DNA of 64,000 nucleotides from NCBI RefSeq assembly GCF_014117445.1, contig NZ_CP059851.1, positions 1-64,000 of the forward strand, given 5' to 3'. Both the position numbers and the translations under genes were made by a program. This DNA is from Sandaracinobacteroides saxicola (GTDB lineage Bacteria; Pseudomonadota; Alphaproteobacteria; Sphingomonadales; Sphingomonadaceae). Position 1 is the stretch's first letter. Every line of letters starts with the position of its first letter. The notes beneath the pieces are model-generated. The model was not told where the DNA came from, searched no databases, and worked only from the letters and a program-made list of their open reading frames with translations. Below, piece after piece: positions 44,622 through 54,362 of the stretch.

Positions 44622-46468
44622 GCCAGGCGGATATCGAGGCGGCGGAGCGGCTGCGGGCGGCGGAGCGGCAGAGCCTGAGCACCGGGGTGGAGCGCTGGGG
44701 CAATCTGCTGGAGATGTTTTTCGAGCAGGCCGCGGCGCGGGCGGACCGGCCCTTTCTGTGGGCGAAACATGACGGGGCCTGGCGGGCGCTGAGCTGGAGC
44801 GAGACCGCGCGGCGGGTCTGCCAGGTGGCGGAAGCCCTGAAGGCCGGCGGCGTCAAGGCGGGCGACCGGGTGGTGATCGTCAGCGAGAACCGGCCGGAGT
44901 TCGCCATCGCCGACCTGGGCATCATGGCGGCGGGTGCCATCACCGTGCCAACCTATACCACCAACACGGTCAATGATCACCGCCATATCCTGGAGAACAG
45001 CGGCGCGGTGGCGGCGATTGTTTCCACGCCGAAGCTGGCGAAGGGCGTGCTGCAGGCGGCGGCGCAGACCAACCACTGCCGCACGGTGGTGGGCATCGAG
45101 CCGCCGAAGATCGCGCAGACCGCCGAGGTGGCGGTGCTTGACTGGAGCGAGTGGCTGGCGCCGCATCCCGGCGACATGGTGGCGACGCGCGCCGGGATCG
45201 CCGGGTTGAACCGGCGCTCGACCGCCTGCCTGATCTATACCAGCGGCACCGGGGGTGCGCCGCGCGGGGTGAAGCAGCACCATGGCGCGATCCTGCACAA
45301 TGTGGCCGGCTGCATCGACATCATCAAACATGATTTCCACGCCGATGACCCTGAAACCTTCCTGTCCTTCCTGCCGAGCAGCCATGCCTATGAGCATACC
45401 GCGGGGCAGTTCCTGCCGATCGGGCTGGGGGCGGAGATCTATTACAGCGAGGGGCTGGAGAAGCTGGCGGCGAACATCGAGGAGACGAAGCCGACCATCA
45501 TGGTGGTGGTGCCGCGGCTGTTCGAGGTGCTGCGGCAGCGGATGGTGAAGGGCATCGAGAAGCAGGGCGGGCTGGCACCGCGGTTGCTGGCGATGGCGGA
45601 AAAGATCGGCCGCCGCAGCTATGAGAGCGGCGGGGTCGGCTGGCTGGACCTGCCGGTGGATTGGCTGCTCGATCGCACGCTGAAGGCGAAGATCCGCGCA
45701 CGGCTGGGCGGGCGGCTGAAGGCGATGGTGGCGGGCGGCGCGCCGCTCAATCCCGAGGTCGGGCTGTTCTTCCATTCGGTGGGGGTGACGCTGTTGCAGG
45801 GCTATGGCCAGACGGAGAGCGCGCCGGTCATCAGCTGCAACCGGCCGGCGGCGAAGATCAAGATGCACACGGTGGGGCCGCCGCTGAAGGATGTGGATGT
45901 GCGCATCGCCGAGGACGGCGAGATCGCGGTGGCGGGCGAGCTGGTGATGGAGGGCTATTGGCAGAATGAGGCCGAGACCGCGCGGGTGCTGCGCGACGGC
46001 TGGCTCTATACCGGGGACATCGGCCACATCGACGAGGACGGGCATATCGTCATCACCGACCGCAAGAAGGACATCATCGTCAACGACAAGGGCGACAATG
46101 TCGCGCCGCAGCGGGTGGAAGGGATGCTGACGCTGCAACCCGAGATCGCCCAGGCGATGGTCTATGGCGACCGGCGGCCCTATCTAGTGGGCGTGGTGGT
46201 GCCCGACGCCGAATATATGATGGAATGGGCGGCCGCCAATGGCGTGAAATGCGATGGCCTGCGGGAGAACAGCGAGTTCGTGCGGACCGTTCAGGCAGCC
46301 GTGGACCGGGTGAACGCCAGCCTTTCGGTGATCGAACGGGTGCGGCGCGTGATCATCGCCGATGCGCCGTTCAGCGTGGAGAATGAGCAGATGACGCCGA
46401 GCCTGAAGATCCGTCGGCATGTGTTGAAGGCGGTTTATGGCGCGCGGCTGGAGGCGCTTTACAAGTGA
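44618..46468 (+). CDS. Long-chain fatty acid-CoA ligase (AMP-forming)
   Basis: Activates fatty acids to acyl-CoA via an acyl-AMP. The 616 residues are the long bacterial/FadD15-like form. The AMP-binding loop is YTSGTGGAPRGVKQHHG; later motifs are SFLPSSHAYEHTAGQF, GYGQTESAPVISCN and DGWLYTGDIGHIDEDGHIVITDRKKDIIV. ATG 44618 forms an ATGA overlap with ggt. The N-terminus (MSQADIEAAERLRAAERQSLST) is polar, so the protein is cytoplasmic or peripheral. It supplies acyl-CoA to the dehydrogenases elsewhere in the window. Confidence 0.93.
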   Translation: MSQADIEAAERLRAAERQSLSTGVERWGNLLEMFFEQAAARADRPFLWAKHDGAWRALSWSETARRVCQVAEALKAGGVKAGDRVVIVSENRPEFAIADLGIMAAGAITVPTYTTNTVNDHRHILENSGAVAAIVSTPKLAKGVLQAAAQTNHCRTVVGIEPPKIAQTAEVAVLDWSEWLAPHPGDMVATRAGIAGLNRRSTACLIYTSGTGGAPRGVKQHHGAILHNVAGCIDIIKHDFHADDPETFLSFLPSSHAYEHTAGQFLPIGLGAEIYYSEGLEKLAANIEETKPTIMVVVPRLFEVLRQRMVKGIEKQGGLAPRLLAMAEKIGRRSYESGGVGWLDLPVDWLLDRTLKAKIRARLGGRLKAMVAGGAPLNPEVGLFFHSVGVTLLQGYGQTESAPVISCNRPAAKIKMHTVGPPLKDVDVRIAEDGEIAVAGELVMEGYWQNEAETARVLRDGWLYTGDIGHIDEDGHIVITDRKKDIIVNDKGDNVAPQRVEGMLTLQPEIAQAMVYGDRRPYLVGVVVPDAEYMMEWAAANGVKCDGLRENSEFVRTVQAAVDRVNASLSVIERVRRVIIADAPFSVENEQMTPSLKIRRHVLKAVYGARLEALYK

Positions 46469-46550
46469 GCGAATAAGGTTGAGCATATCGGGCGCGTAGG
46501 AAATTTACGCGTGTATAGACATTTTGCTTACATGGGGCTAAATCGTTTAG

Positions 46551-47735
46551 ATGGACCCCAGATCGAATCCGTTTGCGCCTGGAGCGGGATCGCGGCCTCC
46601 GGAACTGGCGGGTCGGGATGAGGTGATGGAGCTGATCGCCATACAGCTTGACCGGCTGCGGCGCGGCCGGGCGGCGCGTCACCACCTTCTCGTCGGCCTT
46701 CGCGGAGTCGGCAAGACCGTGTTGCTGGATGAAATGGCGCGGCGCGCGGAGGCCAACCAGTTCGTGACGGTCCGCCTGGAGACGCCCGAAAATCGTTCGC
46801 TTCCCTCCATGCTTGTGCCGACCCTGCGATCGGCGCTGCTGCGACTCGACAGGGGACAGGCGGCGCTGACCAAAGCGAAACGGGCGCTTTCGGCCTTGCG
46901 CAACTTCGCATCGGCGTTTCGGCTTGAGATGGGCGAGGCTTCCTTTGGCGTGGTGCCGGCTGAGCCTGGCGTGGCGGACAGCGGCGACCTTGATCTCGAC
47001 CTGTCAGATCTGCTGTGTCTGGTTGGCGAGGCCGCACAGGAACGCGGGGCCGGATTGGCACTGATGATCGACGAGCTTCAATATGTTCCCGAAAATGATC
47101 TGGGTGCACTGATCGCGGCACTGCACCGGGCGGGTCAACTGCAATTGCCCGTTGCCCTTGTCGGTGCCGGGCTGCCGCAGCTGTATGGCCTGTTTGGTCG
47201 TGCGAAATCCTATTCGGAGCGCCTGTTCATATTCAACGAAATTGGCCCGCTTGATAAGGCGTCAGCACGCCAGGCGCTGATCAAGCCTGTCCAGCAGGAA
47301 GGTGTTGAATTTCGGGAAAATGCGGTGGAGCGCGTCATCGATCTGACACAGGGTTATCCGTATTTCCTGCAGCAATGGGGCGCGCAGGTCTGGAATGTCG
47401 CACAGAAATCGCCGATCACCCGCAAGGATGTGAGCGAGGCCGATCCGCTGGCGCGTGCCGAACTTGATGCGAGCTTTTTTCGCGTGCGCTTTGATCGGCT
47501 GACTCCGCGAGAGCGGCAGTATCTTCGCGCGATGGCAGATTTGGGTGATGGCCCGCAGCGCTCCGGTGATGTTGCCGAGCGGATTGAGCGAACGACGTCC
47601 CAATGCGGTCCGGTGCGAGACAGCCTGATTCGCAAAGGGATGATCTATAGCAGTGAACATGGCCTGATGGATTTCACCGTGCCGCTGTTTGCCGACTTCA
47701 TGCGAAGGGCGATGCCCGATCTTGAGATTGACTAG
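46551..47735 (+). CDS. AAA+ / STAND-like ATPase of unknown role
   Basis: A 394-residue P-loop ATPase: Walker [20 protein letters not shown] (about residues 44-62), Walker [13 protein letters not shown], sensor-like [16 protein letters not shown] lid ([35 protein letters not shown]) and a C-terminal winged helix ([29 protein letters not shown]) follow. Such orphan archaeal-ATPase-like proteins occur in accessory regions. It has no evident partner: upstream is the ligase gene, downstream methylmalonyl-CoA mutase 10 bp away, possibly cotranscribed. Confidence 0.85.
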   Translation: MDPRSNPFAPGAGSRPPELAGRDEVMELIAIQLDRLRRGRAARHHLLVGLRGVGKTVLLDEMARRAEANQFVTVRLETPENRSLPSMLVPTLRSALLRLDRGQAALTKAKRALSALRNFASAFRLEMGEASFGVVPAEPGVADSGDLDLDLSDLLCLVGEAAQERGAGLALMIDELQYVPENDLGALIAALHRAGQLQLPVALVGAGLPQLYGLFGRAKSYSERLFIFNEIGPLDKASARQALIKPVQQEGVEFRENAVERVIDLTQGYPYFLQQWGAQVWNVAQKSPITRKDVSEADPLARAELDASFFRVRFDRLTPRERQYLRAMADLGDGPQRSGDVAERIERTTSQCGPVRDSLIRKGMIYSSEHGLMDFTVPLFADFMRRAMPDLEID

Positions 47736-47745
47736 GACCAGCATC

Positions 47746-49872
47746 ATGACCGAACCGACTTTGGCGAAATGGCAGGCGGCGGCGGCGAAGGAGGTCAAGG
47801 GGCGCGACCTGACGTGGCATACGCCGGAGGGGATTGCCATCAGGCCGCTTTATACCGGGGCCGACGCGCCTGATCCCGGGCTGCCGGGGTTCGCGCCGTT
47901 CACGCGCGGCGTGCGGGCGACCATGTATGCCGGGCGGGCGTGGACGATCCGGCAATATGCCGGGTTTTCGACCGCCGAGGAATCGAACGCCTTCTATCGC
48001 CGCAACCTGGCGGCCGGGCAGAAGGGGCTGAGCGTGGCCTTCGACCTGGCGACTCACCGGGGCTATGACAGTGACCATCCCCGGGTGGTAGGCGATGTGG
48101 GGAAGGCCGGCGTCGCCATCGACAGCGTGGAGGACATGAAGATTCTGTTCGACGGCATCCCGCTGGACGAGATGTCGGTGAGCATGACGATGAATGGCGC
48201 GGTGATCCCGATCCTGGCCTTTTTCATCGTGGCGGGCGAGGAACAGGGTGTCCGCCAAGCGGCGCTGGACGGGACCATCCAGAACGACATCCTGAAGGAG
48301 TTCATGGTCCGCAACACGTATATCTATCCGCCCGAGCCGAGCATGCGGATCGTCAGCGACATCATCGCCTACACGTCCGCCAACATGCCGAAGTTCAACA
48401 GCATTTCGATTTCCGGCTATCACATGCACGAGGCCGGGGCGACGGCGGTGCAGGAGCTGGCTTTCACCATCGCCGACGGCAAGGAATATGTCCGCCGGGC
48501 GATGGAAAGCGGGCTGGACATCGATGCCTTTGCCGGGCGGCTGAGTTTCTTTTTCGGCATCGGCATGAACTTTTTCATGGAGGTGGCGAAGCTGCGCGCC
48601 GCGCGGACTCTGTGGTGGCGGGTGATGGACGGGCTGGGGGCGAAGGACGAACGCTCGAAGATGCTGCGGACGCACTGCCAGACGAGTGGCGTGAGCCTGC
48701 AGGAGAGCGACCCCTATAACAACGTCATCCGCACCACGGTGGAGGCGCTGGCGGCGGTGCTGGGCGGCACGCAGTCGCTGCACACCAATGCGCTGGACGA
48801 GGCGATCGCGCTGCCGACGGATTTCTCGGCGCGGATTGCGCGCAACACGCAGATCGTGCTGGCCGAGGAGACCGGCGTGACGCGCGTGGTCGATCCGCTG
48901 GGGGGGAGTTATTATGTCGAGGCGCTGACCGCGGAGTTGGTGGAGAAAGCCTGGGCGATCATCGGCGAGGTGGACGCGCTGGGCGGGATGACGGCGGCGG
49001 TGGCGAGCGGGATGCCCAAGCGGCTGATCGAAGAAGCGGCGGCGGCGAAGCAGGCGCGGGTGGACCGCGGCGAGGATGTGATCGTGGGCGTGAACAAATA
49101 TCGCCCGGCCGAGGCGGAGCTGTTGGACACGCTGGAGGTGGACAATGCCGCGGTGCGGGAGGCGCAGGTGGCGCGGCTGGCGCGGGTGCGGGCCAGCCGG
49201 GACGCGCACGCCTGCCGGACGGCGCTGGACGCATTGACCGAGGGGGCGCGAAGTGGCGCCAATCTGTTGGCGCTGGCGGTGGAGGCAGCCCGCGCAAGGG
49301 CGACGCTGGGCGAGATTTCGGACGCGATGGAGGCGGTGTTCGGCCGGCATGGGGCGACTCCGGTGCCGGTGACGGGCATTTATGGGCCTGCGCATGAAAC
49401 GGACGCGCGGTGGCGGCAGGTGGTGGAGGGAATCGGTGCGGTGTCGCGCCGGCTGGGGCGGGCGCCGCGGGTGCTGATCGCCAAGATGGGGCAGGATGGG
49501 CACGACCGGGGCGCCAATGTGGTGGCGAGCGCCTTTGGCGACATGGGGTTCGAGGTAGTTTCGGGCCCGTTGTTTCAGACGCCGGAGGAGACGGCGGCGC
49601 TGGCGCTGGCGCGCGACGTGGATGCGGTGGGCGCGTCCAGCCTGGCAGCGGGACACAAGACGCTGATCCCGGCGCTGATCGCGCGGCTGCGCGAAGCCGG
49701 GCGAGCCGACATCAAGGTGTTCGCGGGCGGGGTGATCCCGCCACAGGATTACCAGATGCTGCGCGATGCCGGGGTGGTGGGCATCTATGGGCCGGGCAGC
49801 AATATCGTGGAGTGCGCGGCGGACGTGTTGCGGCTGCTGGGGCATAACATGCCGCCGGTGGAGGGGGGATAG
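47746..49872 (+). CDS. Methylmalonyl-CoA mutase (single-chain, B12-dependent)
   Basis: Interconverts methylmalonyl-CoA and succinyl-CoA, feeding propionate-type carbon into the TCA cycle. The 708 residues hold the N-terminal substrate barrel ([50 protein letters not shown]...) and the C-terminal cobalamin domain with the DxHxxG motif ([18 protein letters not shown]) and [12 protein letters not shown]. The start [19 protein letters not shown] matches the family; an extension to 47689 overlaps the ATPase gene. Catalytic and B12 domains are fused, so no small subunit is needed. Confidence 0.95.
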   Translation: MTEPTLAKWQAAAAKEVKGRDLTWHTPEGIAIRPLYTGADAPDPGLPGFAPFTRGVRATMYAGRAWTIRQYAGFSTAEESNAFYRRNLAAGQKGLSVAFDLATHRGYDSDHPRVVGDVGKAGVAIDSVEDMKILFDGIPLDEMSVSMTMNGAVIPILAFFIVAGEEQGVRQAALDGTIQNDILKEFMVRNTYIYPPEPSMRIVSDIIAYTSANMPKFNSISISGYHMHEAGATAVQELAFTIADGKEYVRRAMESGLDIDAFAGRLSFFFGIGMNFFMEVAKLRAARTLWWRVMDGLGAKDERSKMLRTHCQTSGVSLQESDPYNNVIRTTVEALAAVLGGTQSLHTNALDEAIALPTDFSARIARNTQIVLAEETGVTRVVDPLGGSYYVEALTAELVEKAWAIIGEVDALGGMTAAVASGMPKRLIEEAAAAKQARVDRGEDVIVGVNKYRPAEAELLDTLEVDNAAVREAQVARLARVRASRDAHACRTALDALTEGARSGANLLALAVEAARARATLGEISDAMEAVFGRHGATPVPVTGIYGPAHETDARWRQVVEGIGAVSRRLGRAPRVLIAKMGQDGHDRGANVVASAFGDMGFEVVSGPLFQTPEETAALALARDVDAVGASSLAAGHKTLIPALIARLREAGRADIKVFAGGVIPPQDYQMLRDAGVVGIYGPGSNIVECAADVLRLLGHNMPPVEGG

Positions 49873-49898
49873 CCAAGCAATAGGATTGCAACTCTGTC

Positions 49899-49927
49899 TT
49901 GACAGTGATAACTGTTGTTATTACATT
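49899..49927 (+). promoter_or_regulatory. Promoter and imperfect palindrome of the toxin-antitoxin operon
   Basis: TTGACA (49899-49904), 17-bp spacer, TACATT (49922-49927), 21 bp before the antitoxin ATG. Within the spacer, GATAAC (49907) and GTTATT (49917) form an imperfect inverted repeat, well placed for autorepression by the antitoxin. Confidence 0.6.
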
Positions 49928-49948
49928 AGCCATCGAAAGGACCGATCG

Positions 49949-50182
49949 ATGGCGAGCATGGCGATGGTGAAGGTTGGGGTTCGCGGCAATGCGACGGCGG
50001 TGACGCTTCCCAAGGATGTGCTGGCCGCCTCAGGTATTGCACGGGGCGACATGGTGCGCATCGAGGCGGATGCCGACGGTCTGCGCATCGTGCGGATCGA
50101 TGATGCCTATGCGCGCGCGATGGCGGCCGGACAGGAATGTTTCGACCGTTATCCCGAAACGCTGGCGGAACTGGCGCGGTGA
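49949..50182 (+). CDS. AbrB/MazE-type antitoxin
   Basis: A 77-residue antitoxin. The N-terminal swapped-hairpin DNA-binding domain (KVGVRGNATAVTLPKDVLAASGIARGDMVRIEADADGLRIVRID) is followed by an acidic, probably disordered tail (AAGQECFDRYPETLAELAR) that should cap the toxin's active site. GAAAGGA is 8 bp before the ATG. The toxin gene starts in the last base of its stop codon (TGATG), the usual coupled order. Autorepression via the palindrome in the promoter is likely. Confidence 0.88.
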   Translation: MASMAMVKVGVRGNATAVTLPKDVLAASGIARGDMVRIEADADGLRIVRIDDAYARAMAAGQECFDRYPETLAELAR

Positions 50183-50586
50183 TGGCGGAGGCCATTGCGC
50201 TCCCGCCCTTGCAAGCCATTCTGGATCTTCACCGACAATCGATCGAACGTTTCGGCGGCAGCCATGGCTTGCGCGACTCCGGTGCCGTGGAAGCGGCGTT
50301 GGCACGCGCGGAGCAACTGCTGGCCTATGGGGGCCCGGATGTCGGTATCCACGCGGTGGCGGCCGCTGTGGGCTATAGCCTGGCAAAGATTCGTCATCCC
50401 TTTGTGGATGGCAACAACCGGGTTGCCTGGTTCACGATGTTCGTGATTCTCCGTTTGAATGGATTCTATCTCGACGCGCGTGAGGTGGACGCAACGGCAG
50501 TCGTGCTGGGTGTCGCCGATGGCTCGGTGGACGAGATTTCGCTGGTCACATTTCTGCAGGCAAACAGTTGGAGAGTGAGGGCATGA
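50182..50586 (+). CDS. doc: Doc-family (Fic fold) death-on-curing toxin
   Basis: A 134-residue Fic-fold protein. Start IALPPLQAILDLHRQSIERFGGSHGLRDSGAVEAALARAEQL is the Doc N-terminus. The active loop is HPFVDGNNRVAWFTM, i.e. HPFxDGNxR. Known Doc proteins phosphorylate EF-Tu and stop translation; their loop reads HxFx(D/N)xNKR, and here the Lys is replaced by Asn, so activity may be changed. Coupled to the antitoxin upstream and overlapping the pirin gene downstream by four bases (ATGA), which makes an unusual three-gene unit. Confidence 0.9.
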   Translation: MAEAIALPPLQAILDLHRQSIERFGGSHGLRDSGAVEAALARAEQLLAYGGPDVGIHAVAAAVGYSLAKIRHPFVDGNNRVAWFTMFVILRLNGFYLDAREVDATAVVLGVADGSVDEISLVTFLQANSWRVRA

Positions 50587-51470
50587 CCCGCATCATCGAG
50601 GCGCGCACCCGCGATCTTGGGGGGTTCAGTGTGGGGCGGGTGTTGCCGGCGCCGGGGTTTCATCTGGTGGGGCCGTTCATCTTTTTCGACCACATGGGGC
50701 CGGCGGATTTCGGGCCAGGCGAGGGGATCGATGTGCGGCCGCATCCGCATATCGGGCTGGCGACGGTGACCTATCTGTTCGAGGGGGCGCTGCGGCATCG
50801 CGACAGCCTGGGGACGGACATGGTGATCCGGCCGGGGGCCGTGAACTGGATGAATGCCGGGCGTGGCATCGTGCATTCGGAACGGACGCCGGCGCCGGAG
50901 CGGGCGGCGGGACACCGGATGCACGGCATCCAGAGCTGGGTGGCGTTGCCGCAGGCGGACGAGGAGAGCGCGCCGGCGTTCGCGCATCATCCGGCGGAGA
51001 CGCTGCCGACCATCGCCTTCGATGGCGCGCGGCGGACCCTGATCGCGGGGACGGCCTTTCATGCGCAGTCGCCGGTGCATTTTCCGGCGCCGATGTTCTA
51101 CATCGATGTCGAGGCGGAGGCGGGAGCGACGGTGCACCTGCCGGATGAGCATGCGGAACGGGCGCTCTATGTGGCCGATGGCGCCATCGAGGTGGAGGGC
51201 GTGCGGCACGAGGCGCGGCGGATGCTGGTGTTCGACGCGGGTGTGCCGGTGCATTTCACCACAGTGGGGCCGGCGCGGGTGATGCTGCTGGGTGGTGCGC
51301 CCATCGATGCGCCGCGGCATATCTGGTGGAATCTGGTGTCCAGCGATCCGGCGCGGATCGAGGCGGCGAAGGCGGACTGGGGCGGCCTGGGCTGGCGGGA
51401 GGGCGACGCGCAAAGCCGTTTCCGTGGCGTTCCGGGCGAGGATGAGTGGATTCCACTGCCGCCGATGTGA
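50583..51470 (+). CDS. Pirin family protein (cupin)
   Basis: Two-domain cupin of 295 residues; bacterial pirins include quercetin dioxygenases and metabolic regulators. Metal ligands are in DVRPHPHIGLATVTYLFEG (two His of the HxH pair) and MNAGRGIVHSERT (further His/Glu). FIFFDHMGPADFGPGEGIDVRPHPHIG is the pirin signature. Its ATG overlaps the Doc stop, so it is transcribed, at least in part, from the toxin-antitoxin promoter. This does not imply a shared role. Confidence 0.93.
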   Translation: MTRIIEARTRDLGGFSVGRVLPAPGFHLVGPFIFFDHMGPADFGPGEGIDVRPHPHIGLATVTYLFEGALRHRDSLGTDMVIRPGAVNWMNAGRGIVHSERTPAPERAAGHRMHGIQSWVALPQADEESAPAFAHHPAETLPTIAFDGARRTLIAGTAFHAQSPVHFPAPMFYIDVEAEAGATVHLPDEHAERALYVADGAIEVEGVRHEARRMLVFDAGVPVHFTTVGPARVMLLGGAPIDAPRHIWWNLVSSDPARIEAAKADWGGLGWREGDAQSRFRGVPGEDEWIPLPPM

Positions 51471-51564
51471 CGCGCCCCTTTGCAGGCGGCGGGATTTGCC
51501 CTATCTTGTTCCAACGGGCGTGCGAGACGTGCGCCTGCACAGCCATGATTGAGGAGCGACGACC

Positions 51565-52116
51565 ATACCACCCCCCATGTCCCGGCGCATGATGACGCCC
51601 CCGCCCGCGATGAACGGCCCGCGCTACAATGAATATATCACCGTGCCGAAAGTGCGCGTGATCGATGAGAATGGCGACAATCTGGGGGTGATGTACACCC
51701 GCGAGGCTTTTGCCGCGGCGCAGGAGGTGGGACTGGACCTGGTGGAGGTGTCGCCGAACGCCGATCCGCCGGTGTGCAAGTTCCTGGACGTCGGCAAGTT
51801 CAAGTACGAGACGCAGAAGAAGGCGGCCGCCGCCCGCAAGACGCAGAAGGTGCAGGAGATCAAGGAGATCAAGATGCGCCCGAACATCGATGACCATGAT
51901 TATGAGGTCAAGATGCGGTCGGTGAAGAAGTTCATCGAGGAAGGCGACAAGGTCAAGATGACGCTGCGGTTCCGCGGGCGGGAGCTGGCGCATGGCCAGC
52001 TGGGCCTGCGCGTGCTGGAGCGGGTGCGTGATGACACGCTGGAGTATGCCAAGGTGGAATCGATGCCGCGCATGGAAGGGCGGCAGATGCTGATGATCAT
52101 CGCGCCGAAGGGCTGA
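51565..52116 (+). CDS. infC: Translation initiation factor IF-3, probably starting with AUA
   Basis: Prevents premature 70S assembly and checks start codons. Visible: [26 protein letters not shown] (N-domain), the lysine-rich linker ([16 protein letters not shown]) and C-domain [20 protein letters not shown]. The only ATG with family support (51577) has no ribosome site at normal distance. GAGGAG (51551-51556) is eight bases before an in-frame ATA at 51565, giving a protein of ~183 residues. Rare infC start codons (AUU in E. coli) are a known autoregulation device, so AUA here fits. ATG 51577 remains an alternative. Confidence 0.9.
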   Translation: MPPPMSRRMMTPPPAMNGPRYNEYITVPKVRVIDENGDNLGVMYTREAFAAAQEVGLDLVEVSPNADPPVCKFLDVGKFKYETQKKAAAARKTQKVQEIKEIKMRPNIDDHDYEVKMRSVKKFIEEGDKVKMTLRFRGRELAHGQLGLRVLERVRDDTLEYAKVESMPRMEGRQMLMIIAPKG

Positions 52117-52132
52117 GGGAGGGACCGGGTTT

Positions 52133-52693
52133 ATGCGCTTCCTGGTGCTGGCTGCGATGATGGTTGCCGTTCCTGCGTTGGCGCAGCCGCAACCGCGCGG
52201 GGATGCCACGCTCTACACCAGCCCGGATTATCGCGGCGGCTCCAAATATTTCAGCGGACCGCGCGAATATTCCGGGTTCAACAGCGTTGTGCGATCGGTG
52301 CGGATGGGGCGGGACGAGACCTGGGAGCTATGCTCGCGGGAGCAATATCGGGGTCGTTGCGTGACGGTGCGGGGCAGCAGCCGTGACCTGAGCCGCGACT
52401 ATGGCTTTCGGGACCGGGTGGGCTCGCTGCGGCCCATCGTGGCGACGACACTGCCGATGCCGATGCCGCAACCGGGCGGCCCCGGCGACAGCCTGCGCGG
52501 GATGGCGGCGCAATTCTATCCGCGGCCGGTGGGTTTGCAGTGCAGCGGCCCCGTGACGGGCAGCTGCGCGAAAGTGGCGGCGGATGCCTTCTGTCGGGCG
52601 AATGGCTGGAATGGCTCGCGCAACAGCGGGCTGGAGACGCGCGGACGCGATGTGTTCGTCGTCGACGTGCTTTGCGTGCGGTCGGGATATTGA
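52133..52693 (+). CDS. Exported protein with a beta/gamma-crystallin-like domain
   Basis: A 186-residue protein with signal peptide MRFLVLAAMMVAVPALA. The mature part starts ATLYTSPDYRGGSKYFSGPREYSGFN..., then WELCSREQYRGRCVTVRGSSRDLSRDYGFRDRVGSLRP. The Y/F-x-x-x-x-Y/F-x-G Greek-key pattern and the closing GSLRP are typical of crystallin-like modules. The C-terminal third has four cysteines (QCSG, SCAK, FCRAN, VLCV) and may be disulfide-bonded. It starts 16 bp after infC on the same strand. Function unknown. Confidence 0.8.
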   Translation: MRFLVLAAMMVAVPALAQPQPRGDATLYTSPDYRGGSKYFSGPREYSGFNSVVRSVRMGRDETWELCSREQYRGRCVTVRGSSRDLSRDYGFRDRVGSLRPIVATTLPMPMPQPGGPGDSLRGMAAQFYPRPVGLQCSGPVTGSCAKVAADAFCRANGWNGSRNSGLETRGRDVFVVDVLCVRSGY

Positions 52694-52959
52694 GCGTCAG
52701 CCGGGCGGCGCTTTCGGGCATGTCGCGGCGATGCTGGCGAGCGCGATCCGGTTCCTGAGGCGGGCAACGGCGGCCTCGGGGTTGGCGGCGCGGGTGCCGC
52801 CGCCGCTCATCAGGGCGCTGGCGGCGGGGCCTGCCAGGGATCGTGCGGCGGTCGGTCCCGTTCATCCTGTGTCTCCCTGAACCATGGCATGAAAGGCGGC
52901 GACGGGTCCGGCTTAAAGCCGTGCTGGCGTGTGATCGGCGGACGGGTTAGGAAAGCGGT

Positions 52960-53322
52960 ATGCGAATGTTGCCCTTGTTGCTGATGCTGACAGCAGCCGC
53001 GCCGGCGATGGCGCAGCAGGCGGAGGTGATCCGGCTGACGCCGGAAGAGGCGCGCGCTGCCATGGATGCCGGTACCGAGCGCAATGCGGCGATGGAGGAG
53101 GCGATGCTGGGCGACCGGCGGACGGGCAGCGGTGGCGTGCATGGCTATGCCAGCGCCTTCGTCGGCAGTGGCGGTTCGCGCGGGCTGGCCTTCGGCATGG
53201 CGGCACCGCTGGGGCAGGCCGGCGCGGTCGATCTGAACTTTGCCAATATCGATCTGGGGCGGAACACCAATCCCTATGGTGCCCTCGGCTATGCTGGGAT
53301 GGGGCGGTTCCGCCGCTTCTGA
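52960..53322 (+). CDS. Small exported protein, unknown function
   Basis: A 120-residue protein with signal peptide MRMLPLLLMLTAAAPAMA, a charged helix (VIRLTPEEARAAMDAGTERNAAMEEAMLG) and a Gly-rich C-terminal half (GYASAFVGSGGSRGLAFGMAAPLG...), ending GRFRRF. No family recognised. Its 3' end overlaps the convergent PepSY gene by 34 bp. The gap before it (52694-52959) has only short, unconvincing frames on the minus strand. Confidence 0.62.
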   Translation: MRMLPLLLMLTAAAPAMAQQAEVIRLTPEEARAAMDAGTERNAAMEEAMLGDRRTGSGGVHGYASAFVGSGGSRGLAFGMAAPLGQAGAVDLNFANIDLGRNTNPYGALGYAGMGRFRRF

Positions 53323-54362
53323 GCGCGCAGCCAGGCCCAGAGGCCGGTGATCCACAGCATGGGCAGGCTGAGGCCGGCGGCGAGGACGGCGAGCCGGCCG
53401 GGCCAGCCGGCGATCTCGCCCGAATGGATGGCGAACAGCGAATCGATGACGCGATTGGCGGCGGCGGCGTCCAGCGGGTCATAGCGGTAGCTGATGGTGC
53501 CGGACGCGCCATCGACCCAGACGGCGGTGACGCCGAACAGTGCGCGGGCCTCACCCGGCTGATGCAGGCGGAATTTGTAGGCGGCGGCTTTCGGGCCGGG
53601 CAGCGTCGCGGAGACGAAGGTGGCGTCGGGAAATTGACCGTTGGCGATGGCCCAGGCGCGGTCGAGGCCGATGGCGGGTCCGGCAAGGGTCGACTTGCCT
53701 TCTGGCGGGAGCTGCATCGGCCAGACCGTGGCGGCGGCGGCGCGCAGCTCCTTGCCCCAGATCAGATAGGCGCCGGTCAGGCTGAGCGGCAGCAGTGCCA
53801 GCGCGGCGAGCACGCCGACCATGCGGTGCCAGCCCCACAGCCGGATGCGTGAGGTGCGCCAGGCGGAGATGCGGAACAGGCCGCGCCAGGGGGTGGCGAT
53901 CCACAGGCCGAGCAGCAGGCTGGAGAAGAGGAAGAGCGCGCTGATGCCGAGGATGGTTTCGCCGAGGTCGCCGGCGAGCAGCTCGTGGTGAAGCAGGAAG
54001 AGCCAGCGGAAGATGCCCTCGCGGTCGGGTTGCGGCGCGGTGACCGCGCGGTCGCCGAGGATGGTGCCGGTGGCGGCCTCGACGATGACGGCGCGGCGGC
54101 TATCGGCTTTGCCATGGTGGATGGCGAGGCTGTTGCGGGCGCTGTCGACGATGGTGATGCGCTCGGCCTTGACCCCTGCCGCGGCGACCAGGCTTTCGAG
54201 CGGCAGCCAGGGACCGGTGGCGCCGCTGGCGAGTGCCGGGTTGACCAGACGGTCGGCTTCGCGGTGAAGCACCAGGATCGAGCCGGTGAGGCCCTGCAGC
54301 GCCCAGAAGAAGCCGAGGATGAGGCCGAGCCAGAGATGGAGGCTGATCGCGGATCTTCTCAT
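53289..54362 (-). CDS. PepSY-associated TM protein (siderophore/iron uptake reductase-like)
   Basis: A 357-residue inner-membrane protein with four TM helices: LHLWLGLILGFFWALQGLTGSILVLHREADRL at the N-terminus, ISALFLFSSLLLGLWIAT, GVLAALALLPLSLTGAYLIWG and a C-terminal helix (LAVLAAGLSLPMLWITGLWAWL). PepSY-like periplasmic loops lie between them. His residues in helices 1 and 3 (HLW, RLWGWHRM) could bind haem. Such proteins accompany TonB siderophore receptors and may reduce the imported iron complex. Its ATG overlaps the receptor's stop (TGATG). Confidence 0.88.
   Translation of the reverse strand: MRRSAISLHLWLGLILGFFWALQGLTGSILVLHREADRLVNPALASGATGPWLPLESLVAAAGVKAERITIVDSARNSLAIHHGKADSRRAVIVEAATGTILGDRAVTAPQPDREGIFRWLFLLHHELLAGDLGETILGISALFLFSSLLLGLWIATPWRGLFRISAWRTSRIRLWGWHRMVGVLAALALLPLSLTGAYLIWGKELRAAAATVWPMQLPPEGKSTLAGPAIGLDRAWAIANGQFPDATFVSATLPGPKAAAYKFRLHQPGEARALFGVTAVWVDGASGTISYRYDPLDAAAANRVIDSLFAIHSGEIAGWPGRLAVLAAGLSLPMLWITGLWAWLRAQKRRNRPIPA

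Noticed and set aside
52694-52959. Two short minus-strand frames (one ending WFRETQDERDRPPHDPWQAP, one starting MSGGGTRAANPEAAV)
   Set aside because: Codon use is acceptable and they overlap by TGATG, but they lack clear ribosome sites and recognisable families; too weak to call.
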